Below are positions 57,521 through 64,000 of a stretch of DNA of 64,000 nt, in pieces. The notes under the pieces are model-generated. The model saw nothing but the letters and a program-made list of their open reading frames with translations, searched no databases and was not told where the DNA came from. Origin of the DNA: Mycobacterium szulgai (GTDB lineage Bacteria > Actinomycetota > Actinomycetes > Mycobacteriales > Mycobacteriaceae); NCBI RefSeq assembly GCF_002116635.1, contig NZ_LQPW01000123.1, positions 1 to 64,000 on the forward strand, written 5' to 3'. Position numbers and translations under genes: made by a program. How positions within the stretch are numbered: position 1 is the stretch's first letter; every line of letters begins with the position of its first letter.

Positions 57521-59542
57521 GTGCAAGGTACGCCCTTCGGCCGGTACCGGCTGATCGCGTTGCTCGGCCGCGGTGGCATGGGCGAAGTGTGGCGCGCCTA
57601 CGACACCGAGACCCAGCGGGTGGTCGCCGTGAAGGTATTGCCGGCGAACCTGGCCCACGACCCGGTTTTCGAGCAGCGATTTCGCCGCGAGGCGCTGGCG
57701 GCGGCGGGCCTGAATGACCCGCACGTGGTACCGATCCACAATTTCGGCGAAATCGATGGCCGCCTCTACGTGGATATGCGGCTGGTCAACGGCAAGGATT
57801 TGCAGGCCATCCTGGCCAGCGAGGTGCTGGCCCCAGAACGTGCCGTCAAGATCATCGAGCAGGTGGCCTCCGCGCTGCGCGCCGCGCACCGGATCGGCCT
57901 GGTGCACCGCGATGTGAAGCCGTCCAACATTCTGGTCGACGAGGACGACTTCGCTTACCTGATCGATTTCGGCATTGCCCGCACCACCGGCGAACCGAGC
58001 ATGACCGGTACCGGCAACGTGATCGGCACGTGGGCCTACATGGCGCCCGAACGGGTGACCACCGGCCAGACCGACCCGCGCGGCGACACGTACGCCCTGG
58101 GATGTGTGCTGCATGAATGTCTGACCGGCAGCCAGCCGTTCCCCGGCGACAGCCTCGAACAGCAAATCGGCGGCCATCTGTCGTTGCCGCCGCCGCGACC
58201 CTCGACCATGCGGCGCGGTGTGCCGCGCGAACTGGACGGCGTAATCGCCACCGCGATGGCCAAGAACCCCGATCAGCGCTATCCGACCGTCACGCAGATG
58301 GCCGCCGCGGCGCGCGAGGCGATCACCGGAACGGCCGCGATCCCGTATCCCCAGCGCCGCCCGCCGCCGATGCAACCGGACACCCGGCAGGCGTTCCCGC
58401 CGACCATGCCGCAGAACTATCGATCGGCGCACAACAGCGGCCCCCGCCCCGCCCAACGCCCGCCGCCGGGCGATCGCCGGCCGAACGCTGCGTGGCCGGC
58501 GGTGCCGGCCACCAAGCCCGCCTGGCCCGCGACTCCGCCGTCGGGCCCCGCCTCGAGCGGCAGGAAACGCAGCCGCACGCCTTTCATCCTCGGCGGTGCC
58601 GCGGCGGTGCTCACCGTGGTCGGCGTCGTCGTCGCCGTCGTCTTGAGCAACGGCGGCGGTGGCGGTGGCGACAAAGCCGATCACCCGCCCACTAGCCAGC
58701 TGAACCGGGCCGGGCTCAACTCCGGGCCGTTCACCGGCACCTACGCCGCCGACTTCGGGCCGAAGCTGTCGCTGACAGGCAAGGAAGTGCAAGGCGGCGA
58801 ACCACCTGGCCGCGAGACCTGGGTCATCCGGTCGAGCTGCAGCGGAGACGGCTGTGTGGCCACCGCGTCGAGAATGTCGGGGACCTTCATCCACGCGACA
58901 AGTCTGATCTTCGACGACGTCCGTGGCCGCTGGACCGGGGTGGCCCTGTCCGGAACCACCTGCAACGACAAACCTGTAGAGAAGTGGAACTTCATCTGGT
59001 TGCAGCCGCGCCCGGACGGCTCGCTGGCCGGCGAATGGATCTCGGATTCCCTCAACTGCTACAGCAAGCGCAACGTGACGTTCAACCGAACCGGCGACGC
59101 GGACATCGCCAAGCTGGCCAACCCCGCTGACCAACCGGCTCGGGTGCTGACACCGGCGCTATCCCTGCACGGTCGGTACCACTTGGTGACCACCTACACC
59201 AGCGGCGCCCGGCCGCCCAAGCCGCAGGAAGCCGACTACAGCGTGGAAACCGTCTGCCTGCGCACCGGCGACCGGTGCATAAGCCGCTTCGTAAGAACCG
59301 ACGGCAGCAGCGGTACCCAGCTGTTGGCGTTTGCCGAGAACGTGTGGACACGAAACGACGAATACGACGCATCGTGCCCGGTCGGCGGCACCTCGCACGT
59401 CAAGATCAACGGCACCTTCCCGCTCCCCAACCCGGCCCAAGACCCCATCGGGCTGCTCACCGGAACCGGGTTCAAGGACGAATCGGGAAGTGCCTGCGTA
59501 GGCGGCAATTACGAGATGAAGTTCAACCGCACCGGCGGCTGA
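57521..59542 (+). CDS. Receptor-type Ser/Thr protein kinase with a duplicated extracellular domain
   Basis: This is a 673 aa Hanks-type kinase of the mycobacterial Pkn family. Features are the Gly-loop GRGGMGEVWRA (16-26), ATP lysine AVK (38), catalytic HRDVKPSN (Asp 131), DFGIA (Asp 149), activation segment SMTGTGNVIGTWAYMAPE, then a Pro/Arg-rich linker, one membrane helix (about 354-376) and an outer part of about 290 residues. The outer part appears to be two copies of one domain of about 140 residues, each ending in FNRTG and having paired cysteines. GTG at 57521 with AGGGGG upstream is preferred over the longer frame. It resembles PknE/PknF/PknJ in layout, but no particular orthologue is claimed. 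Confidence 0.9.
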   Translation: MQGTPFGRYRLIALLGRGGMGEVWRAYDTETQRVVAVKVLPANLAHDPVFEQRFRREALAAAGLNDPHVVPIHNFGEIDGRLYVDMRLVNGKDLQAILASEVLAPERAVKIIEQVASALRAAHRIGLVHRDVKPSNILVDEDDFAYLIDFGIARTTGEPSMTGTGNVIGTWAYMAPERVTTGQTDPRGDTYALGCVLHECLTGSQPFPGDSLEQQIGGHLSLPPPRPSTMRRGVPRELDGVIATAMAKNPDQRYPTVTQMAAAAREAITGTAAIPYPQRRPPPMQPDTRQAFPPTMPQNYRSAHNSGPRPAQRPPPGDRRPNAAWPAVPATKPAWPATPPSGPASSGRKRSRTPFILGGAAAVLTVVGVVVAVVLSNGGGGGGDKADHPPTSQLNRAGLNSGPFTGTYAADFGPKLSLTGKEVQGGEPPGRETWVIRSSCSGDGCVATASRMSGTFIHATSLIFDDVRGRWTGVALSGTTCNDKPVEKWNFIWLQPRPDGSLAGEWISDSLNCYSKRNVTFNRTGDADIAKLANPADQPARVLTPALSLHGRYHLVTTYTSGARPPKPQEADYSVETVCLRTGDRCISRFVRTDGSSGTQLLAFAENVWTRNDEYDASCPVGGTSHVKINGTFPLPNPAQDPIGLLTGTGFKDESGSACVGGNYEMKFNRTGG

Positions 59543-59601
59543 GCCCGTTTGGATCTTCGGGTCGACGGGGTAGCCAGGACTGAGTCGATCGGAAGGACAT
59601 C

Positions 59602-59739
59602 ATGCTTGCCACCGCGGTGCCCGAACGCGGCACCCCCGACGAGTCGCCGGAGCGGCTGACACCGTCAGAAACACCCGAACGGCTCAGCCGTCCGAACCGC
59701 CGGAACGACTCGTGCCCGCAGAACCACCCGAACGGCTGA
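59602..59739 (+). CDS. Small Pro/Glu/Arg-rich peptide with internal repeats
   Basis: This is a 45-codon frame (MLATAVPERGTPDESPERLTP...) with a strong RBS (GGAAGGA 5 bases upstream), 60 bp after the kinase gene. The core repeats PERLTPSETPERLS, and the DNA unit CGGCTGACACCG recurs beyond the stop (59732-59743). Basic C-terminus. No family recognised. Given the good RBS it may be translated, but it could also be a decayed longer gene. Confidence 0.45.
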   Translation: MLATAVPERGTPDESPERLTPSETPERLSRPNRRNDSCPQNHPNG

Positions 59740-59763
59740 CACCGACAGAACGGGGACAATGCC

Positions 59764-59925
59764 ATGCGCGCTGAAGAAGGAGACGAATCCGTCCAGGACT
59801 ACGCCGCCGAGGGACAGCAGGCGCTGAACCGAATCAAGAGTTCGCGACGGGGCGGTCTGAGCAGGATCGCCCACCGCTTCGCCCAGCTGTGGAAGGGCGA
59901 GCACGGTTCTCGTGGCGCCGGCTGA
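59764..59925 (+). CDS. Small hypothetical protein
   Basis: This 53 aa frame has an acidic first half (MRAEEGDESVQDYAAEG) and a basic amphipathic second half (RIKSSRRGGLSRIAHRFAQLWK). Codon use is high-GC and similar to neighbours. It has no signal or membrane segment. The basic helix could bind nucleic acid or the membrane surface. It lies between the repeat peptide and the hydrolase, on the same strand as both. Function unknown. Confidence 0.5.
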   Translation: MRAEEGDESVQDYAAEGQQALNRIKSSRRGGLSRIAHRFAQLWKGEHGSRGAG

Positions 59926-59947
59926 TCCGGCGAACCGAAGTCGGTTC

Positions 59948-59953
59948 TAATAT
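59948..59953 (+). promoter_or_regulatory. Candidate -10 box, leaderless promoter of the hydrolase gene
   Basis: TAATAT fits TANNNT, with 6 bases to the ATG at 59960, as expected for a leaderless mycobacterial mRNA. Confidence 0.45.
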
Positions 59954-59959
59954 CGGCTG

Positions 59960-60823
59960 ATGACGCCCGAGCTGTTTTCGATACAGGGATCGGGCGGAGT
60001 GCGCATCGTTGCGGACCGGCTCGGGGATCCGGCGGCCCGGGCCGTGGTGTTCTTACACGGCGGTGGTCAGACCCGCAGGTCATGGGGCCGGGCAGCGGCG
60101 GCGGTGGCCGAGCGCGGCTGGCAGGCCGTCACCATCGACCTACGCGGCCACGGCGAATCCGACTGGTCCACCGACGGGGATTATCGCGTCGTCAGTTTCG
60201 CCCGGGATATCCAGGAAGTGCTGCGCGATCTGCCGCCCAAGCCCGTGCTGGTGGGTGCCTCGCTGGGCGGGTTCACCTCGATGCTGCTCGCCGGGGAACT
60301 TTCGCCGGGTATCGCCAGTGCCGTGGTGCTGGTGGACATCGTGCCGAACATGGACCAGTCCGGGGCGAATCGAATCCACGCCTTCATGGCCGACCGGGTC
60401 GAATCGGGGTTCGGTTCGCTCGACGAGGTCGCGGACATGATCGCCGAGTACAACCCGCATCGCCCCCGGCCCACTGACCTGGAGGGCTTGACCACCAATC
60501 TGCGCCGCCGTGGCGACCGCTGGTATTGGCATTGGGACCCGCAGTTCATCAGCGGCACGGCGGCGTTTCCGCCGATGGAGGTCACCGACCGCGACCGGTT
60601 GTACGCGGCGGTCGCGGCGATCCTGCGTGACGGTGTGCCCATGCTGCTGATTCGGGGACAGATGAGCGACCTCGTGCCACAGGAAAGCGCGGACGAGTTT
60701 CTCGCTCGATTCCCGCAAGTCGAGTTCGCCGACGTGCGGGGCGCGGGACACATGGTCGCTGGCGACCGTAACGACGTGTTCGCCGCGGCCGTTCAGGACT
60801 TCCTGGCTCGCCACGTCGACTAG
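59960..60823 (+). CDS. Alpha/beta hydrolase
   Basis: This is a 287 aa hydrolase: oxyanion HGGGQTRRSW, nucleophile in VGASLGGFTS (Ser about residue 99), and catalytic His in RGAGHMVAGDRNDVF near the C-terminus. The layout fits esterases or epoxide-hydrolase-like enzymes of mycobacteria; the acid residue is not certain. The stop overlaps that of the convergent coiled-coil gene (CTAG at 60820-60823). Confidence 0.87.
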   Translation: MTPELFSIQGSGGVRIVADRLGDPAARAVVFLHGGGQTRRSWGRAAAAVAERGWQAVTIDLRGHGESDWSTDGDYRVVSFARDIQEVLRDLPPKPVLVGASLGGFTSMLLAGELSPGIASAVVLVDIVPNMDQSGANRIHAFMADRVESGFGSLDEVADMIAEYNPHRPRPTDLEGLTTNLRRRGDRWYWHWDPQFISGTAAFPPMEVTDRDRLYAAVAAILRDGVPMLLIRGQMSDLVPQESADEFLARFPQVEFADVRGAGHMVAGDRNDVFAAAVQDFLARHVD

Positions 60824-61083
60824 CGACCGGTTGTCCGCCCTAAGAGGTCCTTGATCTCGGCGACAGACGCTTCGATGGCGCGGATCCGTTGGTTGGAGTC
60901 ATCGGCGGTATCTCTCATGCCGCCGCCGAAACCGCGCAGTACATCGGCAAGCATTTGCTGGGTGCTGCCGAAGGCCTTGATGGCCTCCGCCATTGCCTCC
61001 AGGTCGGACTGGGATGCCTCTAGAGCCGCGATGCGGGCGCGAAGATTTCGGAGGGTGCCGTCGAGATCATCTGGGGTGGCCAC
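60820..61083 (-). CDS. Small coiled-coil protein
   Basis: This is an 87 aa protein made of two heptad-rich helices (TLRNLRARIAALEASQSDLEAMAEAIKAF and the C-terminal IRAIEASVAEIKDLLGR) joined by a glycine-rich turn (FGGGMRD). No signal or membrane segment. It probably oligomerises; no family recognised. Convergent with the hydrolase. Confidence 0.7.
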   Translation of the reverse strand: MATPDDLDGTLRNLRARIAALEASQSDLEAMAEAIKAFGSTQQMLADVLRGFGGGMRDTADDSNQRIRAIEASVAEIKDLLGRTTGR

Positions 61084-61122
61084 GTGGGAATCGTAGGCGG
61101 TCTGGTTCGGATAAACCGGTGT

Positions 61123-61509
61123 TCAGTACGCCGTGCCCGTTTCGATCAGGCTGTTCATTCCGTCGGCGCAGCCCTGCATGAATTCGGGCCGGTCCAGGCC
61201 GGGAAAGGCTTGCACCGAGGCCGCCTCCTTGGCGCAGATGGTGGGGATCCGGTTTGACACGACGATGTGCTGCAGCGAGAAACCCTCCGCGCGCATGCGG
61301 GTGGCCGTGAGCTGGCCGTCGTTGAACGCTTTGGTGAAGCCGAGGTCGTAGGACGGGGTGTTGGGGGTTGCGGTATCCGCCTGGGCGACGCCGGTTGCCA
61401 CCAGTCCTGCCCCGAGTGCGCAACCGAGCGCCAGGGCCCATGCCAGCTTGGCGGCCGAGCGGCGGCGCGCTAGCCGCGGGTGGTCCTCGGTGGTGAGTGG
61501 GTGCGTCAT
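61123..61509 (-). CDS. Small secreted protein, DUF732-like layout
   Basis: This is a 128 aa protein with a long basic N-region (RLARRRSAAK), a hydrophobic core and a signal peptidase site AQA-DT (about residue 45). The mature part of about 83 residues has two cysteines (TICAKEAA and QGCADGMN), likely bonded, and a helical pattern like the DUF732 small secreted proteins of mycobacteria. Function unknown. Divergent from the HTH regulator across 198 bp. Confidence 0.7.
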   Translation of the reverse strand: MTHPLTTEDHPRLARRRSAAKLAWALALGCALGAGLVATGVAQADTATPNTPSYDLGFTKAFNDGQLTATRMRAEGFSLQHIVVSNRIPTICAKEAASVQAFPGLDRPEFMQGCADGMNSLIETGTAY

Positions 61510-61707
61510 GGCTTCTCCCGGTGTCCAAGGCCCGTTCCTGAATCGGTCATCTGTGCCGACAAAGGGGCTGTTGCGTTGTATCGTAAGACAATCGTTTCAT
61601 AAATGGAACAGTTAGGACGAAAATAGCTTGAGAGGACTGGATGTGAGTTGAAGATCCGAAGCTGGGCTCGTTTGACTGCTTTTCGGTCACCTACTACCGT
61701 TTGTGGG
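61510..61707. other. AT-rich divergent region between the secreted protein and the HTH regulator
   Basis: About 200 bp with no gene and an AT-rich core around 61565-61630. It presumably carries both promoters and a possible operator of the HTH protein; no clear symmetry noted. Confidence 0.4.
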
Positions 61708-62142
61708 ATGCCGAGACTGACGAGGTCCGGGAAGGACCTCGGTCGCGTGTTGGAGTGGCTGCTGAATCGCGACATTCCAGATGGCGAGATCGCCACCGCG
61801 CTCAACCTGCCGAAGGCCACCTACTCCCGGCGCAAGGATGCCGAGGACTTCCCCAGCTATGCCGAACTGATAGCGATCGGGGAGAAGTTCGGCCTGTCTG
61901 CCCGCGTGCTGCAGATCGCCTTCGGCTGGCGCGGTGACGACGAGTTGGTACTGCTCGACCTCGAGGAGATGCGGCAGTACATGGACCAGGCCGGCGTTTC
62001 GATGTTCGCCAACGAGCGGGTTCGGCAGTACATCGAATCCCGCAAGGATGGCGACTATCCGGTGGCGAACGCAATCCTGAAGATGGCCGGGGTCGACCCA
62101 CGGTTCAAGTCGGTCGACGACCCGCCGGCCCAGACGGGCTAG
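61708..62142 (+). CDS. Helix-turn-helix transcriptional regulator
   Basis: This is a 144 aa protein. The N-terminal HTH region reads LEWLLNRDIPDGEIATALNLPKATYSRRKDAEDFPSYAELIAIGEKFGL, similar to Cro/phage-repressor-like regulators found in mycobacteria. An acidic helical part and a flexible tail follow. Resemblance to mycobacteriophage immunity repressors is noted, but no phage genes are around. ATG at 61708 starts the conserved part. It may control the adjacent secreted protein or the MFS gene 175 bp downstream. Confidence 0.75.
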   Translation: MPRLTRSGKDLGRVLEWLLNRDIPDGEIATALNLPKATYSRRKDAEDFPSYAELIAIGEKFGLSARVLQIAFGWRGDDELVLLDLEEMRQYMDQAGVSMFANERVRQYIESRKDGDYPVANAILKMAGVDPRFKSVDDPPAQTG

Positions 62143-62317
62143 CGCCGGCCGACTGAGTTGGGCAACTGAGGACCTCATGTTGCCTGCTTTTGCCGCAAAT
62201 CCGGATGGCATCTGGTATCGCTTTTCAGGTGATTGTCGATGTCCTCGAGATCCGGGTTGAGGAATCGGGGCAACGGCGAGTTGGCCCCCGTCGTTTCGCG
62301 GGCTTTATGACGGGCAT

Positions 62318-63892
62318 GTGATGGACGGGTCGCAATCGATCGGAAGAACCGCGAAGACGCGGTTTCGTCCTGAAATCGCGCTTGCCGTCATGTGTCTGGG
62401 CAACTTCGTCGCCAGCATTGATCTGACGATCGTCACTGTCGCGCTGCCGACGTTGTCGCGCAATTTGAATGCCGACAACGGCGAGTTGCAATGGATCGTC
62501 GATGCGTATGCCTTAACCACCGCCGGGCTGTTGCTATCGGCGGGCAACCTCGGCGACCGGTACGGCAGGCGCGGGTGGTTGACGATTGGCCTGGCCATCT
62601 TCGCCGCGACGTCGGCCGTGGCCGCCACCGCCACATCGCCGGGAACACTCATCGCGGCGCGGGCCGCGATGGGACTTGGCGCGGCGATCATCTACCCGAC
62701 GACGCTGGCGTTGATCACCAACATTTTCCCAGCCCCGGCGCAGCGCGCGAAGGCAATCGGAGTGTGGTCGGCGATGACGGGTCTCGGCGTCATTGCCGGC
62801 CCCATCACTGGCGGCTGGCTGCTCGGGCATTTTTCGCTGGGATCGATTTTCTGGGTCAACGTCCCCATCGCCGGCCTGGCTCTGGTCGGGGCGCTGCTAT
62901 TCGTGCCCACATCGAAAGACCCCGAGCGGGTGCCGATCGACTTCGCTGGACTGGCATTGTCCGCGATTGGCATAACGCTACTGACTTACACGATTATCGA
63001 AGCGCCTGAAATCGGTTGGAGCGGCGCACGTACCTGCGCAGGATTCATTGCCGCAGCCATCTTGCTCGCGGCCTTTATCTGGCAGGAATTGCATACCGCG
63101 CACCCGATGCTCGATCTGTCGATATTTGCAGATCGACGGTTCACCGGCGGCACCATCGCAATCGCGGCAGCCGCCCTGGCAATGTGCGGATTCGTTTTTG
63201 TAGCAACCCAATACCTGCAATTCGTCACCGCATACACACCGCTGCAAACTGGTGTGCGCCTGTTGCCGCTGGCGTTTTCGGTTGCCGCGGCCAGCGTGCT
63301 CGCCCCGCGATTCGCCGAGCGGTTCGGTGCGACGGTCGCCGTGACCGGCGGACTGGGGGCTCTCGCCGTCGCCATAGCGTGGTCGGGCTACTTCGACAGC
63401 GCCACCTCGTACTGGGCGATCGCAGCGGCGATGACATTGCTGGGCGCCGGTCTCGGGCTAACGCTGGCCGCCGCGACCGATGCGATCATGGGCTCGTTGG
63501 GCCAGGCCACCTTGGGCGTCGGCGCAGCAGTGACCGGCGCGACCCGCCAACTGGGGGGAGCCTTCGGCGTCGCGATCGTCGGCAGCGTTTTCGCGTCCGT
63601 CTACACCCACAATCTGGACCGCAGCAGCGCGGTCCAGGAGACGATGCCCCGGACGCACGATTCGATGCGCGAGTCCATGGCCCAAGCCCAGGGTGTGCTC
63701 GCCCACCTGCCGTCCGCGCAGTCCCAGAACATTCACCAAGCCGTCGAAGCCGCCTTCCTCGACGGGGTCCGGGTGAGCTGCCTGGTATGCGCAGGCTTCG
63801 CAGTTGCCGCCGCAATCGCCGTCGCCATCGTGTTGCCGGCGCGCGGCAGCCCCCGGACGCAGGACCCAGCAATCCGAATTTCGACGCGATGA
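62318..63892 (+). CDS. MFS drug efflux transporter, DHA2 (14-TM) type
   Basis: This is a 524 aa protein with about 14 membrane helices. It has LGNFVASIDLTIVTVALPTLSRNL (motif D1 with Asp in helix 1), GNLGDRYGRRGWL (motif A) and GVIAGPITGGWL (motif C of drug/H+ antiporters). EmrB/QacA-like export of drugs or lipids is likely. GTG at 62318 or ATG at 62321 starts it. The cis-prenyltransferase gene begins 7 bases after its stop, so they form an operon. Confidence 0.9.
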   Translation: MMDGSQSIGRTAKTRFRPEIALAVMCLGNFVASIDLTIVTVALPTLSRNLNADNGELQWIVDAYALTTAGLLLSAGNLGDRYGRRGWLTIGLAIFAATSAVAATATSPGTLIAARAAMGLGAAIIYPTTLALITNIFPAPAQRAKAIGVWSAMTGLGVIAGPITGGWLLGHFSLGSIFWVNVPIAGLALVGALLFVPTSKDPERVPIDFAGLALSAIGITLLTYTIIEAPEIGWSGARTCAGFIAAAILLAAFIWQELHTAHPMLDLSIFADRRFTGGTIAIAAAALAMCGFVFVATQYLQFVTAYTPLQTGVRLLPLAFSVAAASVLAPRFAERFGATVAVTGGLGALAVAIAWSGYFDSATSYWAIAAAMTLLGAGLGLTLAAATDAIMGSLGQATLGVGAAVTGATRQLGGAFGVAIVGSVFASVYTHNLDRSSAVQETMPRTHDSMRESMAQAQGVLAHLPSAQSQNIHQAVEAAFLDGVRVSCLVCAGFAVAAAIAVAIVLPARGSPRTQDPAIRISTR

Positions 63893-63899
63893 GGACACC

Positions 63900-64000
63900 A
63901 TGGACGATCTGATTCAGGGACTGCCGGGCCTCGAGCCCGACCGGCTGCCGCGCAATGTCGTCATCATGACCGACGGCCACTCACGCTGGGCCCGGGCGCG
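63900..64000 (+). CDS. Isoprenyl (cis-prenyl) transferase, start only
   Basis: 33 codons are visible before the window ends. The segment LPRNVVIMTDGHSRWARAR matches the N-terminal core of UppS-type enzymes (HVAIIMDGNxRWA), with the catalytic Asp present but Asn replaced by His. Such enzymes build polyprenyl diphosphates for cell-wall carriers. ATG at 63900 lies 7 bases after the MFS stop. The rest is outside the window, so completeness cannot be judged. Confidence 0.6.
   Translation, partial: MDDLIQGLPGLEPDRLPRNVVIMTDGHSRWARA

Noticed and set aside
57353..59134. Minus-strand frame of 593 codons opposite the kinase
   Set aside because: It is the complement of an intact kinase (HRDVKPSN, DFGIA) and has no motif of its own.
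61708..62142. Prophage repressor indicating a prophage
   Set aside because: The HTH protein has some repressor-like features, but no structural, lysis or integration genes are near it.
1..64000. CRISPR arrays, tRNA/rRNA genes, IS elements, integrases or attachment sites
   Set aside because: No regularly spaced repeats, no tRNA-like cloverleaf beside the insertion points, and no transposase or recombinase protein in any frame.

Overview
The window is high-GC DNA from a Mycobacterium, most likely a slow grower. Three things point there: two Mce-associated membrane proteins at the left edge; a gene order matching, as I recall it, the M. tuberculosis Rv3493c to Rv3479 stretch (Mce-associated pair, Rv3491, otsA, Rv3489, PadR, SDR, cpsA, Rv3483c, Rv3482c, patatin-like Rv3479); and mycobacterium-specific families such as Mas-type PKS, Gap/SfLAP and LppP/LprE. 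No rRNA, tRNA, IS element, integrase or CRISPR array was seen.

Layout. 1-1.2 kb: end of the mce4-type locus. 1.2-29.8 kb (minus strand): an insertion relative to that layout, holding a Mas-type fully reducing PKS (2094 aa), a 31-codon MbtH-like remnant and a single six-module NRPS of 7387 aa (C-A-T-E / C-A-T / C-A-T / C-A-MT-T / C-A-T / C-A-T-TE). Together they should make an acylated hexapeptide with one N-methylated residue. 30-38 kb: an Rv3491-like secreted protein, a tiny lipoprotein, PadR and TetR regulators, a multicopper oxidase, DUF1772 and DoxX membrane proteins, a FetAB-type ABC exporter, otsA and its small upstream partner. 38.3-45.3 kb: a lipid cassette, an alpha-oxoamine synthase (serine palmitoyltransferase/KAPA synthase/CqsA superfamily), an acyl-ACP ligase and a stand-alone ACP, followed by an enoyl-CoA hydratase, two SDRs and a beta-hydroxyacid dehydrogenase. 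45.3-59.5 kb: cpsA, Rv3483c/Rv3482c-like envelope proteins, small secreted proteins, a TehA-type channel, guanine deaminase with an MFS pump, a Gap-like lipid exporter, a patatin-like protein and a Ser/Thr kinase. 59.6-64 kb: two very small genes, an alpha/beta hydrolase, a coiled-coil protein, a secreted protein, an HTH regulator, a 14-TM MFS pump and the start of a cis-prenyltransferase.

How the parts may work together (inference). The PKS makes a reduced, probably methyl-branched acyl chain. The NRPS starter C domain would attach it to residue 1, five residues are added, and a compact thioesterase releases the product. The most notable details are the MbtH remnant translationally coupled to the NRPS, an E domain that has lost both catalytic residues, and a separate AOS/acyl-ACP ligase/ACP cassette that looks able to make a long-chain aminoketone. 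In the metal/redox block an inverted repeat is shared by the multicopper oxidase and DoxX promoters, which suggests a small regulon.
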